Below, one piece after another: positions 27,812 through 36,206 of a DNA stretch of 64,000 bases (within the stretch, counting starts at the first letter, position 1; every line of letters starts with the position of its first letter). Source of the stretch: JADFAK01 sp047615865 (GTDB lineage Bacteria > Bacteroidota > Bacteroidia > Flavobacteriales_D > Sanyastnellaceae). The stretch spans positions 17,791-81,790 of the forward strand of contig JBLHIB010000002.1 of assembly GCA_047615865.1 (NCBI GenBank). The letters are read 5' to 3'. The notes under the pieces were generated by a model. That model did not search any database and was not told the DNA's origin. It saw only the letters and a list, made by a program, of their open reading frames with translations. Made by a program: the position numbers and the translations under genes.

Positions 27812-29722
27812 ATGAAAAAAATTTTCCTCTCTTCTCTTCCTTTGTTTTTCACTATGCTTTGTGCGGCGCAAATTACCGTGTCAAACATAAACGCTCAAAG
27901 TGAAGAAAACAATGTTCTTCGCTACGATATCTCATTTGACACGAACGAAGACTCATATTCATTTCTAAAGTACTATCGAGCACTCACTGATTCGCTGGGA
28001 AATGCGCTTGATACGGTGTGGGTCAATTCTGAAATGATTGGACCAACCATGAATCACTCTTTCCACATCGTCGAAATGGTAGCTGAGAATACATATGGTT
28101 TCCAAATCAATGCTTTCAATACCGGTTCGTGCGTGCAGACTGACTATGAGACTTTTGATACTGCGCCTCTTCCAGACGTAGTGCCCGTTATGGACACTAC
28201 ATTATTTTACAACGAAGAAGCTGATCTTACTGGGTATTATTTGACGAACACAGTTCTTGTTCCAGACAAGACAGTTCAAATCTTCAATAGAAAGGGTGAA
28301 GTTGTATGGTATGACTACCATAGTGGAGAGCCAAACGTTGGAAATTCTCAAACTTGTCAAGCATACAGCATTACAGAAGAAGAAAACATAATACTTCTCG
28401 AATGCCATGAAATCACGGTGCGTGATTATCACAGTAACATTTTGGATTACGTTGATTTGAATGGTACTCCTTATGACTCCCTCCTTTTTCACCATGATGC
28501 AATCATCAATGATGCTGGCAACTTTGTAGTTATAGCAGCTGCCGCTCGCCAAATTCCTTCAGGAGATTCTTCTCTTACAGTGATGGAAGAAAATTTGCTC
28601 GAAATCACTCCACTTGGTGAAGTAATTTGGAGTTGGAATTCATTCGATTACTTTGATCCTACAGGAGCAACAAATCAAAACGGATTCTTCTTTTCTACTT
28701 ACGGAGCTGCAAGCATTAACTGGTTGCATTTAAATGCATTGGAACAAGACAACGATGGCAACTACATCCTTTCATTTAAGGAAATTAACCAACTCGTAAA
28801 GATCAACAGCGAAACAGGTGCTATTATTTGGAAACTTGGAGGCAGCGATGGAGATATTTCATTCTTCCCGAATGATCAATTTGGCGATCAACACGACATC
28901 AATCGCACAGCAGTTGGAACTTACATGGTATTTGACAATACAGGTCTTGACTCTTTGAGCAGACTTCTTGAGTTTTCTTTGGATTTCTATGATGATCCAG
29001 TGGCCATAAACCAATGGGAATATGTTATACCTCAAGAATTGCAGTCTGTAATTCTTGGCACCGCTAGAAGATTACCAAATGACAACCGTTACGGTTGTGC
29101 AGGAAACCAAGGCACTATTATAGAAGTAAGTGCTGCAGGCGAAGTTCAATGGCAAATGCGTCAATCAGCTTGGGTATATCGTACTTTTTTCCTAGAAGCT
29201 CCATTTCCTATTGCTGCTGGAATTGCTGACATTACTATGGGCGACAATCCGGATCTACTTTGTGAGACAGAAGCTGCTTTTGCTTTGAACGCCGAGCCTG
29301 TTGGTGGGTATTGGAGTGGTGAAGGTGTCGAAAACGGCATGTTCGATCCAGCTTCTGCTGCCTTAGGAACTCATACACTAAGCTACAAGTGGGGTTGGAA
29401 CACTGCTACTATCGAAATCGAAGTAAGCGACCAAGTTCCTCCATGTATCGTCTCAGTTGATGAACTTGGCGAACAAAATACTATTCGACTGTATCCTAAT
29501 CCAGTTGCGAATGAACTCACTGTTCTATTGAATGAGCAAGTTTCTGGCAAGGTGGTTATTCAAATTATTGATGTAACAGGAAAAGTAATTCGCACACAAG
29601 AAGTGAATGCTGCTGTTCAAACAGTTAAAATGGATGTTACTGAGTTAGCAAATGGAATGTATACTCTTACCGTGCAAGGTGAGAATCAGAATGCTTCAAA
29701 GCACTTTGTGATTTCAAAGTAA
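27812..29722 (+). CDS. Secreted arylsulfotransferase-family protein, T9SS type A
   Basis: 636 residues from ATG 27812 (MKKIFLSSLPLFFTMLCAAQ signal peptide). Residues about 110-455 show the six-bladed propeller repeats of the arylsulfotransferase (ASST) family: GEVVWYDYHSG, LLFHHDAIIND, DWLHLNALEQD-like NWLHLNALEQD, GAIIWKLGGSDGD and FGDQHDIN. The His residues in HHDA, LHLN and QHD are candidates for the catalytic His that carries the sulfate in ASST. A Cys-containing linker (LLCETEAAFALNAEP) precedes a type A sorting domain (RLYPNPVANELTVLL). Likely moves sulfate between phenolic compounds outside the cell; the substrate is unknown. Own promoter and terminator. Confidence 0.87.
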   Translation: MKKIFLSSLPLFFTMLCAAQITVSNINAQSEENNVLRYDISFDTNEDSYSFLKYYRALTDSLGNALDTVWVNSEMIGPTMNHSFHIVEMVAENTYGFQINAFNTGSCVQTDYETFDTAPLPDVVPVMDTTLFYNEEADLTGYYLTNTVLVPDKTVQIFNRKGEVVWYDYHSGEPNVGNSQTCQAYSITEEENIILLECHEITVRDYHSNILDYVDLNGTPYDSLLFHHDAIINDAGNFVVIAAAARQIPSGDSSLTVMEENLLEITPLGEVIWSWNSFDYFDPTGATNQNGFFFSTYGAASINWLHLNALEQDNDGNYILSFKEINQLVKINSETGAIIWKLGGSDGDISFFPNDQFGDQHDINRTAVGTYMVFDNTGLDSLSRLLEFSLDFYDDPVAINQWEYVIPQELQSVILGTARRLPNDNRYGCAGNQGTIIEVSAAGEVQWQMRQSAWVYRTFFLEAPFPIAAGIADITMGDNPDLLCETEAAFALNAEPVGGYWSGEGVENGMFDPASAALGTHTLSYKWGWNTATIEIEVSDQVPPCIVSVDELGEQNTIRLYPNPVANELTVLLNEQVSGKVVIQIIDVTGKVIRTQEVNAAVQTVKMDVTELANGMYTLTVQGENQNASKHFVISK

Positions 29723-29743
29723 AACTCTGAGCTTATAAATTTG

Positions 29744-29788
29744 AAAGGCGCAGGACGGTTTAAACCGTTTTGCGCCTTTTTCTTTTTA
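29744..29788. terminator. Intrinsic terminator between convergent genes
   Basis: AAAGGCGCA (29744-29752) pairs with TGCGCCTTT (29771-29779), with an inner palindrome ACGGTTTAAACCGT and a T-rich tail. It lies between the arylsulfotransferase gene and xerD. Confidence 0.88.
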
Positions 29789-29802
29789 GCACAAGGCAAA
29801 TG

Positions 29803-30732
29803 CTATTTCTCCTTACGAGATGACCTCTCTCTCGCATACCTAGGATGATAATCTAGAACCTCTTGCCTCAAGTATTCGCGATCAAGGTGTGTATAAATCT
29901 CTGTGGTAGTGATCGACTCATGCCCAAGCATTTCCTGAACAGCACGAAGATCAGCTCCCCCTTCTACTAGGTGTGTTGCAAATGAATGTCTGAAGGTGTG
30001 AGGTGATACACGCTTCTTCAATCCTATTCGCTCACAGAGTTGCTTAACAATAGTAAATACCATGACTCGAGTTAACTGAGCCCCTCGCCTATTTAGAAAA
30101 ACAACATTCTCGTGCCCTTCTTGAATGTTCACATGCAGGCGCACTTCATCCATGTATATCTTGATGTACTTGATAGCAGTTGACCCAATTGGAACCAATC
30201 TTTCCTTGTCACCTTTACCTACCACTCGCACAAATCCATCATCGAAAAACAATCCGGACTGTTTGAGTGAAACCAACTCACTTACCCGCAAGCCACATGA
30301 ATACAAAGTTTCAATCATGGCTTTATTCCTCGGCCCTTCTGGTTTGCTCAAATCTATGGCTAGGATGAGTTCTTCGATTTCACTATACGCTAAGGTGTCA
30401 GGTAATTTGCGCCCTAAGCGCGGACCTTCAATAAGCTCAATAGGATTGTCTTCGAGGTGACCTTCTAGAACCAAGAACTTGTAAAAACCCTTAATTCCAC
30501 TGATTATTCGGCTTTGAGTCCTTGCCGCCAATCCCAGATCGTTGATCCAGCTTAAAAATTGCTCGAAATCTTGGATGGTAATCTTCAACAGGGACACATT
30601 TGGTCTGGTATCTTCCATGAAGATTTGAAGCTTTTTCACGTCGTTCAAATAGGCCTCAACACTGTTTGCAGCAAGAGATTTCTCAAGCTGTAGGTATGAT
30701 TTATAACTCTTTATAGCAATTATCCAATTCAT
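29803..30732 (-). CDS. xerD: Tyrosine recombinase XerD
   Basis: 309 residues, usual length. It starts MNWIIAIKSYKSYLQLEKSLAANSVEAYLNDV, the N-terminal SAM-like core-binding domain. The catalytic residues are visible: Arg in YSCGLRVSEL, Lys in GKGDKERLVP, HxxR in HTFRHSFATH, His in LGHESITTT and Tyr in EIYTHL. It resolves chromosome dimers at dif together with a XerC partner; Bacteroidota XerD also acts in this role. The ATG lies two bases after the T-run of a strong terminator hairpin belonging to the upstream gene, so its expression must come from readthrough or a promoter overlapping the hairpin. Confidence 0.95.
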   Translation of the reverse strand: MNWIIAIKSYKSYLQLEKSLAANSVEAYLNDVKKLQIFMEDTRPNVSLLKITIQDFEQFLSWINDLGLAARTQSRIISGIKGFYKFLVLEGHLEDNPIELIEGPRLGRKLPDTLAYSEIEELILAIDLSKPEGPRNKAMIETLYSCGLRVSELVSLKQSGLFFDDGFVRVVGKGDKERLVPIGSTAIKYIKIYMDEVRLHVNIQEGHENVVFLNRRGAQLTRVMVFTIVKQLCERIGLKKRVSPHTFRHSFATHLVEGGADLRAVQEMLGHESITTTEIYTHLDREYLRQEVLDYHPRYARERSSRKEK

Positions 30733-30734
30733 CT

Positions 30735-30773
30735 AAAAAAGCAAACCCCTAAGGACGTTTCCTAGGGGTTTGC
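30735..30773 (-). terminator. Strong terminator abutting the xerD start codon
   Basis: GCAAACCCCTA (30741-30751) pairs perfectly with TAGGGGTTTGC (30763-30773), plus two more G-C pairs inside. On the minus strand six T follow and the xerD ATG comes two bases later. It ends the 30872-32299 transcript and occupies the whole xerD leader. Confidence 0.88.
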
Positions 30774-30871
30774 GACTAGAATTACCTAAACAAATTCTAT
30801 TATTAATTAACCAAAATTACTATTTGTATATGTGCTTAACCTTCCTAAGAAGCCAAGTACTGCTACCTTGT

Positions 30872-32299
30872 TTACTGATACCACTGCTGCTTAGAGATCA
30901 TCAAAGCCTCCTGAACAGTAATTCGCTCGCCATTGTTATAAGCGCTTACGAATGGTCCGTTAAAATTGTAACGGCCGTTAATTCGTTCGCGTTCATTTCG
31001 TGCCCCTTGATATTCTCCGTGCGAACCTGTGGTATACTTAACCCAGCCTTCATGTTGCTCAATGTTGAACACTTCTGAAAAGCTATGTCTCTTTTTGAAG
31101 TAGGACTTGCCTACTGTATTGTGCCCTGCCACTATCTGAACCTTGTAAGTAATTCCATTCTCTGGGTCTGGAACTGATGTTGCTCTCGGAGTATCGACAA
31201 TCGTCTCCGAATTATTTGCAACACTCGTGTCTTCTGGCTGACTCTGAACTTCCTCAGCAATAGTCTCAACTATCTCATCAACTGATTCTTCTATCGGCGC
31301 TTGAACTTCTTCTGCATCAGCCACGATTTCATCTGTGGTTTCTTCTACAGCCTCATCTACTTGGTCAACAACCTCAGCAACCAAATCTTCAGTCGCATCA
31401 GCTACTTCTTCTGTCGCATCTGCCAACTGGGTATCATCTTCACCAGCATAGGCATCGATGACAGGAAGTTCATTAGGCGAATTGTTGGCCACGAACGAAA
31501 AAGTTCCGTCGATTTCTGGTCTGCCCATTGAGGACATTGCTTGCATTCTATAACTAACGGTAAATGAACTTGTCGACGGTGCTTCGAACCATACATACTT
31601 GATTCCAGAACTTTCAATAGTCGCTATTGCACCGTCAGAATCGTCTTCTTCAATTGCAAAACCAGGGGGTACTTTCTCCATGATCTTCGCAAAGCCTTCT
31701 AGGGTCGCATTTGTAACTTCCAGCTTCACCAAGTATTCATTGGTCGAAATCTCAGTCACATATCGTTTGCATTGCATCGAGCCATCATTGGTCGCTCCTT
31801 GACTAACGGATCCTGTCTCATTTTCAGTATCGTCCTCAGAGTCACCTCCAGAATCAGCTAAATCATCTCCCTTCAAGCCAATTGAAATTAGCTTGCTTTG
31901 AAGATCATAATCTACGCGCTGATTTTCCTTAATGTATGAGAATGCGCCTTTCACAACCAAATTCCCACTTGCCAAAGGCTCTGCGGTAATGTTGTAACTC
32001 ACTGTAAATTCTTGAGCATCTGGCAAGGTCATCCATATGTACTTTGCCTTTTGTCCCGAGAAAGTGAATGAAGCTCCTTCAGTTTCTACTGGTGAAGCAG
32101 ACAGGCCACCAGGCAATATCAGCTCCAACTTGGCAAATCCAGCGATTTCACCTTTGTTGACACTTATCTCAACCAATTGAGTTTCCCCAACTTGCAAGGT
32201 CGTTGGCGTATTGTCTTCAATAATTACTCCGTCGTCGAAGAACATTTGAAAAACGAAAACTCCTAAAAAGTTAAGTATAAGTAAAGGGTACTTGATCAT
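30872..32299 (-). CDS. Exported protein with two beta domains, acidic linker and SPOR-like C-terminus
   Basis: 475 residues. Residues 4-20 are hydrophobic (signal or anchor). Residues about 30-145 and 175-280 are two related beta domains (GFAKLELILPGGLSA / GFAKIMEKVPPGFAIEE, then KYIWMTLP / KYVWFEAPS). Residues about 285-360 are a very acidic Glu/Asp/Val/Ala linker. Residues about 380-460 resemble a SPOR domain (YKVQIVAGHNTVGKSYFKK ... GWVKYTTGSHGEYQGA), a peptidoglycan-binding fold. This suggests an envelope protein bridging membrane and cell wall; the family name is not known to me. An inverted repeat lies in its leader. Confidence 0.78.
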   Translation of the reverse strand: MIKYPLLILNFLGVFVFQMFFDDGVIIEDNTPTTLQVGETQLVEISVNKGEIAGFAKLELILPGGLSASPVETEGASFTFSGQKAKYIWMTLPDAQEFTVSYNITAEPLASGNLVVKGAFSYIKENQRVDYDLQSKLISIGLKGDDLADSGGDSEDDTENETGSVSQGATNDGSMQCKRYVTEISTNEYLVKLEVTNATLEGFAKIMEKVPPGFAIEEDDSDGAIATIESSGIKYVWFEAPSTSSFTVSYRMQAMSSMGRPEIDGTFSFVANNSPNELPVIDAYAGEDDTQLADATEEVADATEDLVAEVVDQVDEAVEETTDEIVADAEEVQAPIEESVDEIVETIAEEVQSQPEDTSVANNSETIVDTPRATSVPDPENGITYKVQIVAGHNTVGKSYFKKRHSFSEVFNIEQHEGWVKYTTGSHGEYQGARNERERINGRYNFNGPFVSAYNNGERITVQEALMISKQQWYQ

Positions 32300-32341
32300 T
32301 CTTGAGTGCTTTGTATCCCAGATTTAGGGGTTGAATATACT

Positions 32342-32394
32342 CTACAAACAAATCTATCGGCATTTACCCCTATTCTGGAAGGGGTGCTTTGTAG
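32342..32394 (-). promoter_or_regulatory. Nested inverted repeat upstream of the SPOR-like gene
   Basis: CTACAAA (32342-32348) pairs with TTTGTAG (32388-32394), and inside ACCCCT (32366-32371) pairs with AGGGGT (32380-32385). It lies 43 bases upstream of the ATG at 32299. It may form a leader RNA structure or an operator. Confidence 0.4.
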
Positions 32395-32490
32395 TTTCAA
32401 ACAGGATTTTGTGCATAAGGGTGCTTTCTCACCCAATCAAGGACAAACTCAAATATTCCATGGCCTAAGTTGATTGGGCCGAATTGAAGA

Positions 32491-33657
32491 TCAAAGAAGT
32501 GATTCGTACAGGCGACGCATATCTGTTGCCAGCCTTTTATAAGAATAGCTTGGAGCAATCATTTTTCCAGTCTCTCCAAATTTTGCTCTTAAGTCTTTCG
32601 AGGCGATGAGCTGGCTCAAGCCTTCGGCAAATGCTGTTTCGTCTTCACTTTCAACAAGCAAACCAGAAGCTCCATGCTGAACGATATCTTTAACCCCACC
32701 CACATCTGTCGATACAACCGAAACACCCGCTGCCTGAGCCTCTATTAAACTCACAGGTGTCCCTTCATTGAATGAGGTCATAGCGACGATGTCAGACGCG
32801 GCCATCACATGATCCACTTCCAGCTCCCATCCGGTAAACAGTATTCCTGAAGCCGATTCGGGAGAATACATCATGTTGCGTTCAATACACCAAGACTTCA
32901 ATATCTCATCCAATTCACCACCGCCAACTACAAGACCTACTATAGGAACAGTAGATGATGCAAGGACCTTTGCCATTGCTTGTAAGAACATCAGGTGATT
33001 TTTTATTCCTGTGAGCCTACCTACGATGGAAACGACCACAACTTCTTCCGATAAATTCCATTTGGACCGAAAACTTGCACGCTTTCCTGCTTGTCCTTGA
33101 GAAAATCTACTCAGATCAAATCCAAGACGTATTGTATGCGTCTGCTCTGGAGAACAAATGCCATATTTCTCTGTGAGGTCATTTTTTTGCTCTGGAGAGA
33201 TAGCAACAATAGCATCAGATTTCTTCGCTAGATAACGCTCGGCTTGTTTGAAGACTTCCGTCTTTACTGGAGAAAAATATCCGTCAAATACATGCCCATG
33301 AAATGTATGCACAATGGCAGGAACTCCCATTTTCGATGCTGCCAATCGGCCAATTGCTCCAGCTTTTGCCGCGTGCGTGTGAACAATATCAGGTTTGAAT
33401 TCGGCAATTTCTTTGCACAACCATTGGTAGGCTTTGCGGTCTTTCCCAAAGTCAATGGCCCTATTCATATGTGGAACATATTCGAAAGGAACCTCTAGAT
33501 CATGCAAGAGGTGTGTAGATGATTTTTCGTGAGGATCGTGGTGACCGCCAACTAAGCGAGTTTCGTATTCTGCACCTATGTACTTGGCTAAATAACTAGC
33601 ATTGTACGTGGGACCTCCCAGGTTAAATCGATTAAGAATTCGAAGGATACGCGGCAT
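32491..33657 (-). CDS. Group 1 (GT4-like) glycosyltransferase
   Basis: 388 residues. N-terminal acceptor domain: RILNRFNLGGPTYNASYLAKY, HTHAAKAGAIGRLAA and HTFHGHVFDGYFS. C-terminal donor-binding Rossmann domain: VSIVGRLTGIKNH, ILFTGWELEVDHVMAASDIVAMTSFNEGTPVSLIEAQAAG and VVSTDVGGVKD, the EX7E-type motif of GT4 enzymes. It should transfer a sugar from a nucleotide donor to a glycan or lipid carrier on the cytoplasmic face. No polysaccharide cluster surrounds it, so the product is unknown. A hairpin with a T-rich flank lies about 90 bases upstream of the start. Confidence 0.92.
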   Translation of the reverse strand: MPRILRILNRFNLGGPTYNASYLAKYIGAEYETRLVGGHHDPHEKSSTHLLHDLEVPFEYVPHMNRAIDFGKDRKAYQWLCKEIAEFKPDIVHTHAAKAGAIGRLAASKMGVPAIVHTFHGHVFDGYFSPVKTEVFKQAERYLAKKSDAIVAISPEQKNDLTEKYGICSPEQTHTIRLGFDLSRFSQGQAGKRASFRSKWNLSEEVVVVSIVGRLTGIKNHLMFLQAMAKVLASSTVPIVGLVVGGGELDEILKSWCIERNMMYSPESASGILFTGWELEVDHVMAASDIVAMTSFNEGTPVSLIEAQAAGVSVVSTDVGGVKDIVQHGASGLLVESEDETAFAEGLSQLIASKDLRAKFGETGKMIAPSYSYKRLATDMRRLYESLL

Positions 33658-33749
33658 ACCTTGTGAAATAGTGGTCTTGGTGATTGCACAAAGTAACCGA
33701 ATCGCGGTTGATTGGAACGAAGGTCAGGTAGAATTTCTTTAAAACAAGA

Positions 33750-33773
33750 AATCCGCCCCCATTGGGGCGGATT
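33750..33773 (-). terminator. Orphan terminator-like hairpin upstream of the glycosyltransferase gene
   Basis: AATCCGCCCC (33750-33759) pairs with GGGGCGGATT (33764-33773). On the minus strand it is followed by TTTCTTGTTTT. No coding gene lies upstream on that strand, so it could be a leader attenuator or the end of a small RNA. Confidence 0.5.
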
Positions 33774-33892
33774 GTCTTAACCAAATTATCACTTAAAATA
33801 CTTAACTACTAAATTTAACTTTTCCTAAATTAACTTTGTCAAATGTACACGAGCGGCTTCTCCGAAATCGTAGGACATGACCTCATATAAGC

Positions 33893-33910
33893 TGTAGGAA
33901 TTGTCCTACA
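33893..33910. promoter_or_regulatory. Perfect palindrome, TGTAGGA-N4-TCCTACA
   Basis: TGTAGGA (33893-33899), spacer ATTG, TCCTACA (33904-33910). It is one of three copies of this type in the window and lies about 60 bases upstream of the rpmE2 -7 box. Confidence 0.6.
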
Positions 33911-33967
33911 AAAACAAATGATCGAACTTTCCTCTCTTTGGCCTTGCTCAGGTAAAGAAAGTTTCAG

Positions 33968-33975
33968 TATCTTTG
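33968..33975 (+). promoter_or_regulatory. -7 element (TATCTTTG) for rpmE2
   Basis: TATCTTTG lies 26 bases before the ATG at 34002, with TTG at 33944 as a possible -33 box. It decides the start in favour of 34002. Confidence 0.7.
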
Positions 33976-34001
33976 CGCTCCAATTTGCAAACAGAAGAAT
34001 T

Positions 34002-34259
34002 ATGAAAAAAGATATTCATCCAGAGAGCTACAGAAAAGTAGTTTTTAAAGACATTTCAGCTGATTACCAGTTTTTGGGAAAGTCGACTGCGAATGCTACT
34101 GAGACGGTTACTTGGGAAGATGGAAACGAGTATCCTTTGATCAAATTAGAAATTTCATCAATGTCGCATCCTTTCTTCACAGGAAAAATGCAGTTTGTTG
34201 ATACAGCAGGTCGTATCGACAAGTTTAAGACGAAGTACGATAAGTGGAAGAAGAAATAA
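34002..34259 (+). CDS. rpmE2: 50S ribosomal protein L31 type B
   Basis: 85 residues from ATG 34002 (MKKDIHPESYRKVVFKD). It carries the L31 pattern HPFFTGKMQFVDTAGRIDKFKTKY. The CxxC zinc motif of type A L31 is absent, which defines the zinc-independent type B form. It belongs to the large ribosomal subunit and helps bridge the subunits. It is transcribed alone, with a promoter upstream and an intrinsic terminator directly after. In several phyla type B L31 is induced by zinc limitation; whether that holds here is unknown. Confidence 0.97.
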   Translation: MKKDIHPESYRKVVFKDISADYQFLGKSTANATETVTWEDGNEYPLIKLEISSMSHPFFTGKMQFVDTAGRIDKFKTKYDKWKKK

Positions 34260-34282
34260 TTCTTCACTTATTCAAAATATTA

Positions 34283-34316
34283 AAGGCCGACTTATTGTCG
34301 GCCTTTGTTTTTTTCT
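34283..34316 (+). terminator. Intrinsic terminator of rpmE2
   Basis: AAAGGCCGAC (34283-34292) pairs with GTCGGCCTTT (34298-34307), followed by GTTTTTTTC. Confidence 0.9.
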
Positions 34317-34350
34317 AATATTTCCTGAGAGATATGCTAAGCTCTAAAAG

Positions 34351-35499
34351 CTAAGCTTTCTGCTTAACCGCAATAGTTTCACTCTCCACGATCTCCAATC
34401 CATAACCGACAATTCCCTTCATTCTTCGTGGGTTGTTGGTCATCAAGTTTATTTTGCGAACTCCTAAGTGTCGCAATATCTGAGCTCCTATTCCAAAGTC
34501 TTTGTTGTCCATCTTCGCTGGGGCAGCTGCCGACTGATTCTCTTCACCTTGCTTGTTCACATTCTGATAAGCCCTCAGTTCGTCCACAATACCGTGACCT
34601 TCTCGTAGCTTATTGATGTATACGATTACACCTTTCCCGCGTTCTTCGATGATTTCCATTGCTCGGTGCAATTGCTCACCGCGGCCGAATTGTTCAGATC
34701 CAAAGATATCGCCCACCATGCTAGAAGAATGCACACGCACTAAAACTGCCTCATCTTCTTTCCAGGTCCCCTTAACAAGTGCAAGGTGTTCAATCTGATT
34801 GGTCGTTTGCCGAAAGGCGTGAAGCTTAAAATCACCATATTTCGTCGGCATATTGACTTCCATCTCATGCTCAATAAGGGTTTCGTTCTCCAATCGATAG
34901 GCGATCAAATCTTGAATCGACACAAGCTTCATATCAAATTTCTTCGCTATCTCTTGCAATTGAGGAAGTCTGGCCATAGTTCCATCTTCATTCATGATTT
35001 CTACAATCACTCCTGCTGGTTCTTTTCCTGCCAAACGTGCAAAATCGATAGCTGCCTCTGTATGTCCTGCTCTTCGCAATACACCGCCCACCTTGGCACG
35101 TAGCGGAAATATATGTCCTGGCTTACCCAATTCGCTTGGATGAATCTCTGGATCAATTAGAGCTTTGACTGTCTTGGCTCTATCTCCTGCCGAAATTCCG
35201 GTTGTACAACCGTGTCCGTTCAAATCTACCGACACCGTAAATGGAGTCTCATAACTAGCAGAATTGGTAGTTACCATCATCTGCAGTCCAAGCTCATCGC
35301 ATCGAGTCTCAATAAGAGGCGCGCAGATTAATCCGCGGCCATGCGTGGCCATAAAGTTGATTATTTCGGGAGTGATCGACTCTGCTGCGCAGATAAAATC
35401 TCCTTCATTTTCACGATCCTCATCGTCTACGACAATGATCACTTCTCCATTGCGAATTGCCTCTATAGCATCCACAATTGTATCCAGTTGCTGTTCCAT
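34351..35499 (-). CDS. ribB: DHBP synthase fused to a degenerate GTP cyclohydrolase II domain (RibBA)
   Basis: 382 residues. The first half is an intact 3,4-dihydroxy-2-butanone-4-phosphate synthase (DDEDRENEGDF at 25-35, HGRGLICA, TTGISAGDR, GHIFPLRA and GHTEA at 145-149), making the four-carbon unit for riboflavin. The second half aligns with GTP cyclohydrolase II but has lost its active site: zinc cysteines 54, 65 and 67 of E. coli RibA are Ser260, Phe271 and Arg273, and catalytic Arg128 is Lys333; Asp and Tyr equivalents remain. The second half therefore cannot be a zinc GTP cyclohydrolase and is likely structural or regulatory. Complete RibA is encoded at 21415. Own TAnnTTTG promoter. 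Confidence 0.93.
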   Translation of the reverse strand: MEQQLDTIVDAIEAIRNGEVIIVVDDEDRENEGDFICAAESITPEIINFMATHGRGLICAPLIETRCDELGLQMMVTTNSASYETPFTVSVDLNGHGCTTGISAGDRAKTVKALIDPEIHPSELGKPGHIFPLRAKVGGVLRRAGHTEAAIDFARLAGKEPAGVIVEIMNEDGTMARLPQLQEIAKKFDMKLVSIQDLIAYRLENETLIEHEMEVNMPTKYGDFKLHAFRQTTNQIEHLALVKGTWKEDEAVLVRVHSSSMVGDIFGSEQFGRGEQLHRAMEIIEERGKGVIVYINKLREGHGIVDELRAYQNVNKQGEENQSAAAPAKMDNKDFGIGAQILRHLGVRKINLMTNNPRRMKGIVGYGLEIVESETIAVKQKA

Positions 35500-35515
35500 T
35501 CTATCAAGTTCGCCG

Positions 35516-35523
35516 CAAAGGTA
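35516..35523 (-). promoter_or_regulatory. -7 element (TACCTTTG) for ribBA
   Basis: The minus strand reads TACCTTTG, 16 bases before the ATG at 35499. Confidence 0.65.
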
Positions 35524-35603
35524 CAGAATTGAATAGAGTCAGACATGAAATCAATGCCTTTGCTTTATGCAAGAAACAGTTTTAAAAGCGGCAATTGTAT
35601 GCG

Positions 35604-35611
35604 TACTTTTG
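35604..35611 (+). promoter_or_regulatory. -7 element (TACTTTTG) for def
   Basis: TACTTTTG lies 18 bases before the ATG at 35630. Confidence 0.65.
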
Positions 35612-35629
35612 CAATCTGAATTTATTTGA

Positions 35630-36205
35630 ATGATATACCCTATTGTAGCGTACGGCGATCCCGTACTACGTGCAAAATGCAAAGAGATCGAAGAGGACTA
35701 TCCTGATTTGGATAAGCTTATAGCCAATATGTTTGAGACCATGTACAGTGCCAAGGGCGTTGGATTGGCTGCTCCGCAAATTGGCAAAGACATCCGTTTA
35801 TTCATCGTCGATGCTTCACCATTTGCCGAAGGCGAAGATCCTTCGCCAGAGTGTGCCAACTTCAAACGTGTTTTCATCAATCCCATCCTTTTTGATGAGG
35901 AAGGAGAAGAATGGGGTTTTGAGGAAGGGTGTTTGAGCATCCCGAATATCCGTGAAGAGGTAAAGAGATTGCCGCGGTTAAAAATAGAGTACTACGATGA
36001 AAACTGGGAACTATACGAGGAAGAATTGGATGGTTTTGCTGCGCGCGTGGTTCAGCATGAATACGACCACATTGAGGGAATATTGTTTACCGATAAAATC
36101 AATCCACTCAAACGCACCTTACTTAAAGGTAAGCTCAAAGACATCAGCAAAGGGATAGTCGATGCCAGTTATCGCATGCGCTTCCCAAAACAAAAAAGAA
36201 GGTAA
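35630..36205 (+). CDS. def: Peptide deformylase
   Basis: 191 residues. The three deformylase motifs are present in order: GVGLAAPQIG, EEGCLSIP and QHEYDHIEGILF. Cys in EGCLS and the two His of HEYDH bind the metal, with the Glu of that motif in catalysis. It removes the formyl group from the N-terminal methionine of new proteins. It is followed one base after its stop by a TPR lipoprotein gene, likely in the same transcript. Confidence 0.97.
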   Translation: MIYPIVAYGDPVLRAKCKEIEEDYPDLDKLIANMFETMYSAKGVGLAAPQIGKDIRLFIVDASPFAEGEDPSPECANFKRVFINPILFDEEGEEWGFEEGCLSIPNIREEVKRLPRLKIEYYDENWELYEEELDGFAARVVQHEYDHIEGILFTDKINPLKRTLLKGKLKDISKGIVDASYRMRFPKQKRR

Positions 36206-36206
36206 T

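Larger units (their letters stand above)
33658..34001. other. 344-bp intergenic region between divergent genes
   Basis: No gene is supported here. It holds a GC-rich hairpin (33750-33773), the palindrome at 33893-33910, and the rpmE2 promoter (33968-33975). An in-frame ATG at 33918 would extend rpmE2 by 28 residues but runs through the promoter. Confidence 0.7.

Noticed and set aside
29803..30732. Integrase marking a mobile element
   Set aside because: The protein is a full-length XerD with housekeeping neighbours; no attachment repeats or other mobile genes were seen.
33918..34001. Longer L31 start at ATG 33918
   Set aside because: The TATCTTTG box at 33968 lies inside it, and L31 proteins begin at MKKDIHP.
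21415..35499. Two redundant complete ribA genes
   Set aside because: The RibA half of the RibBA protein lacks zinc ligands and the catalytic Arg, so only 21415-22008 is complete.
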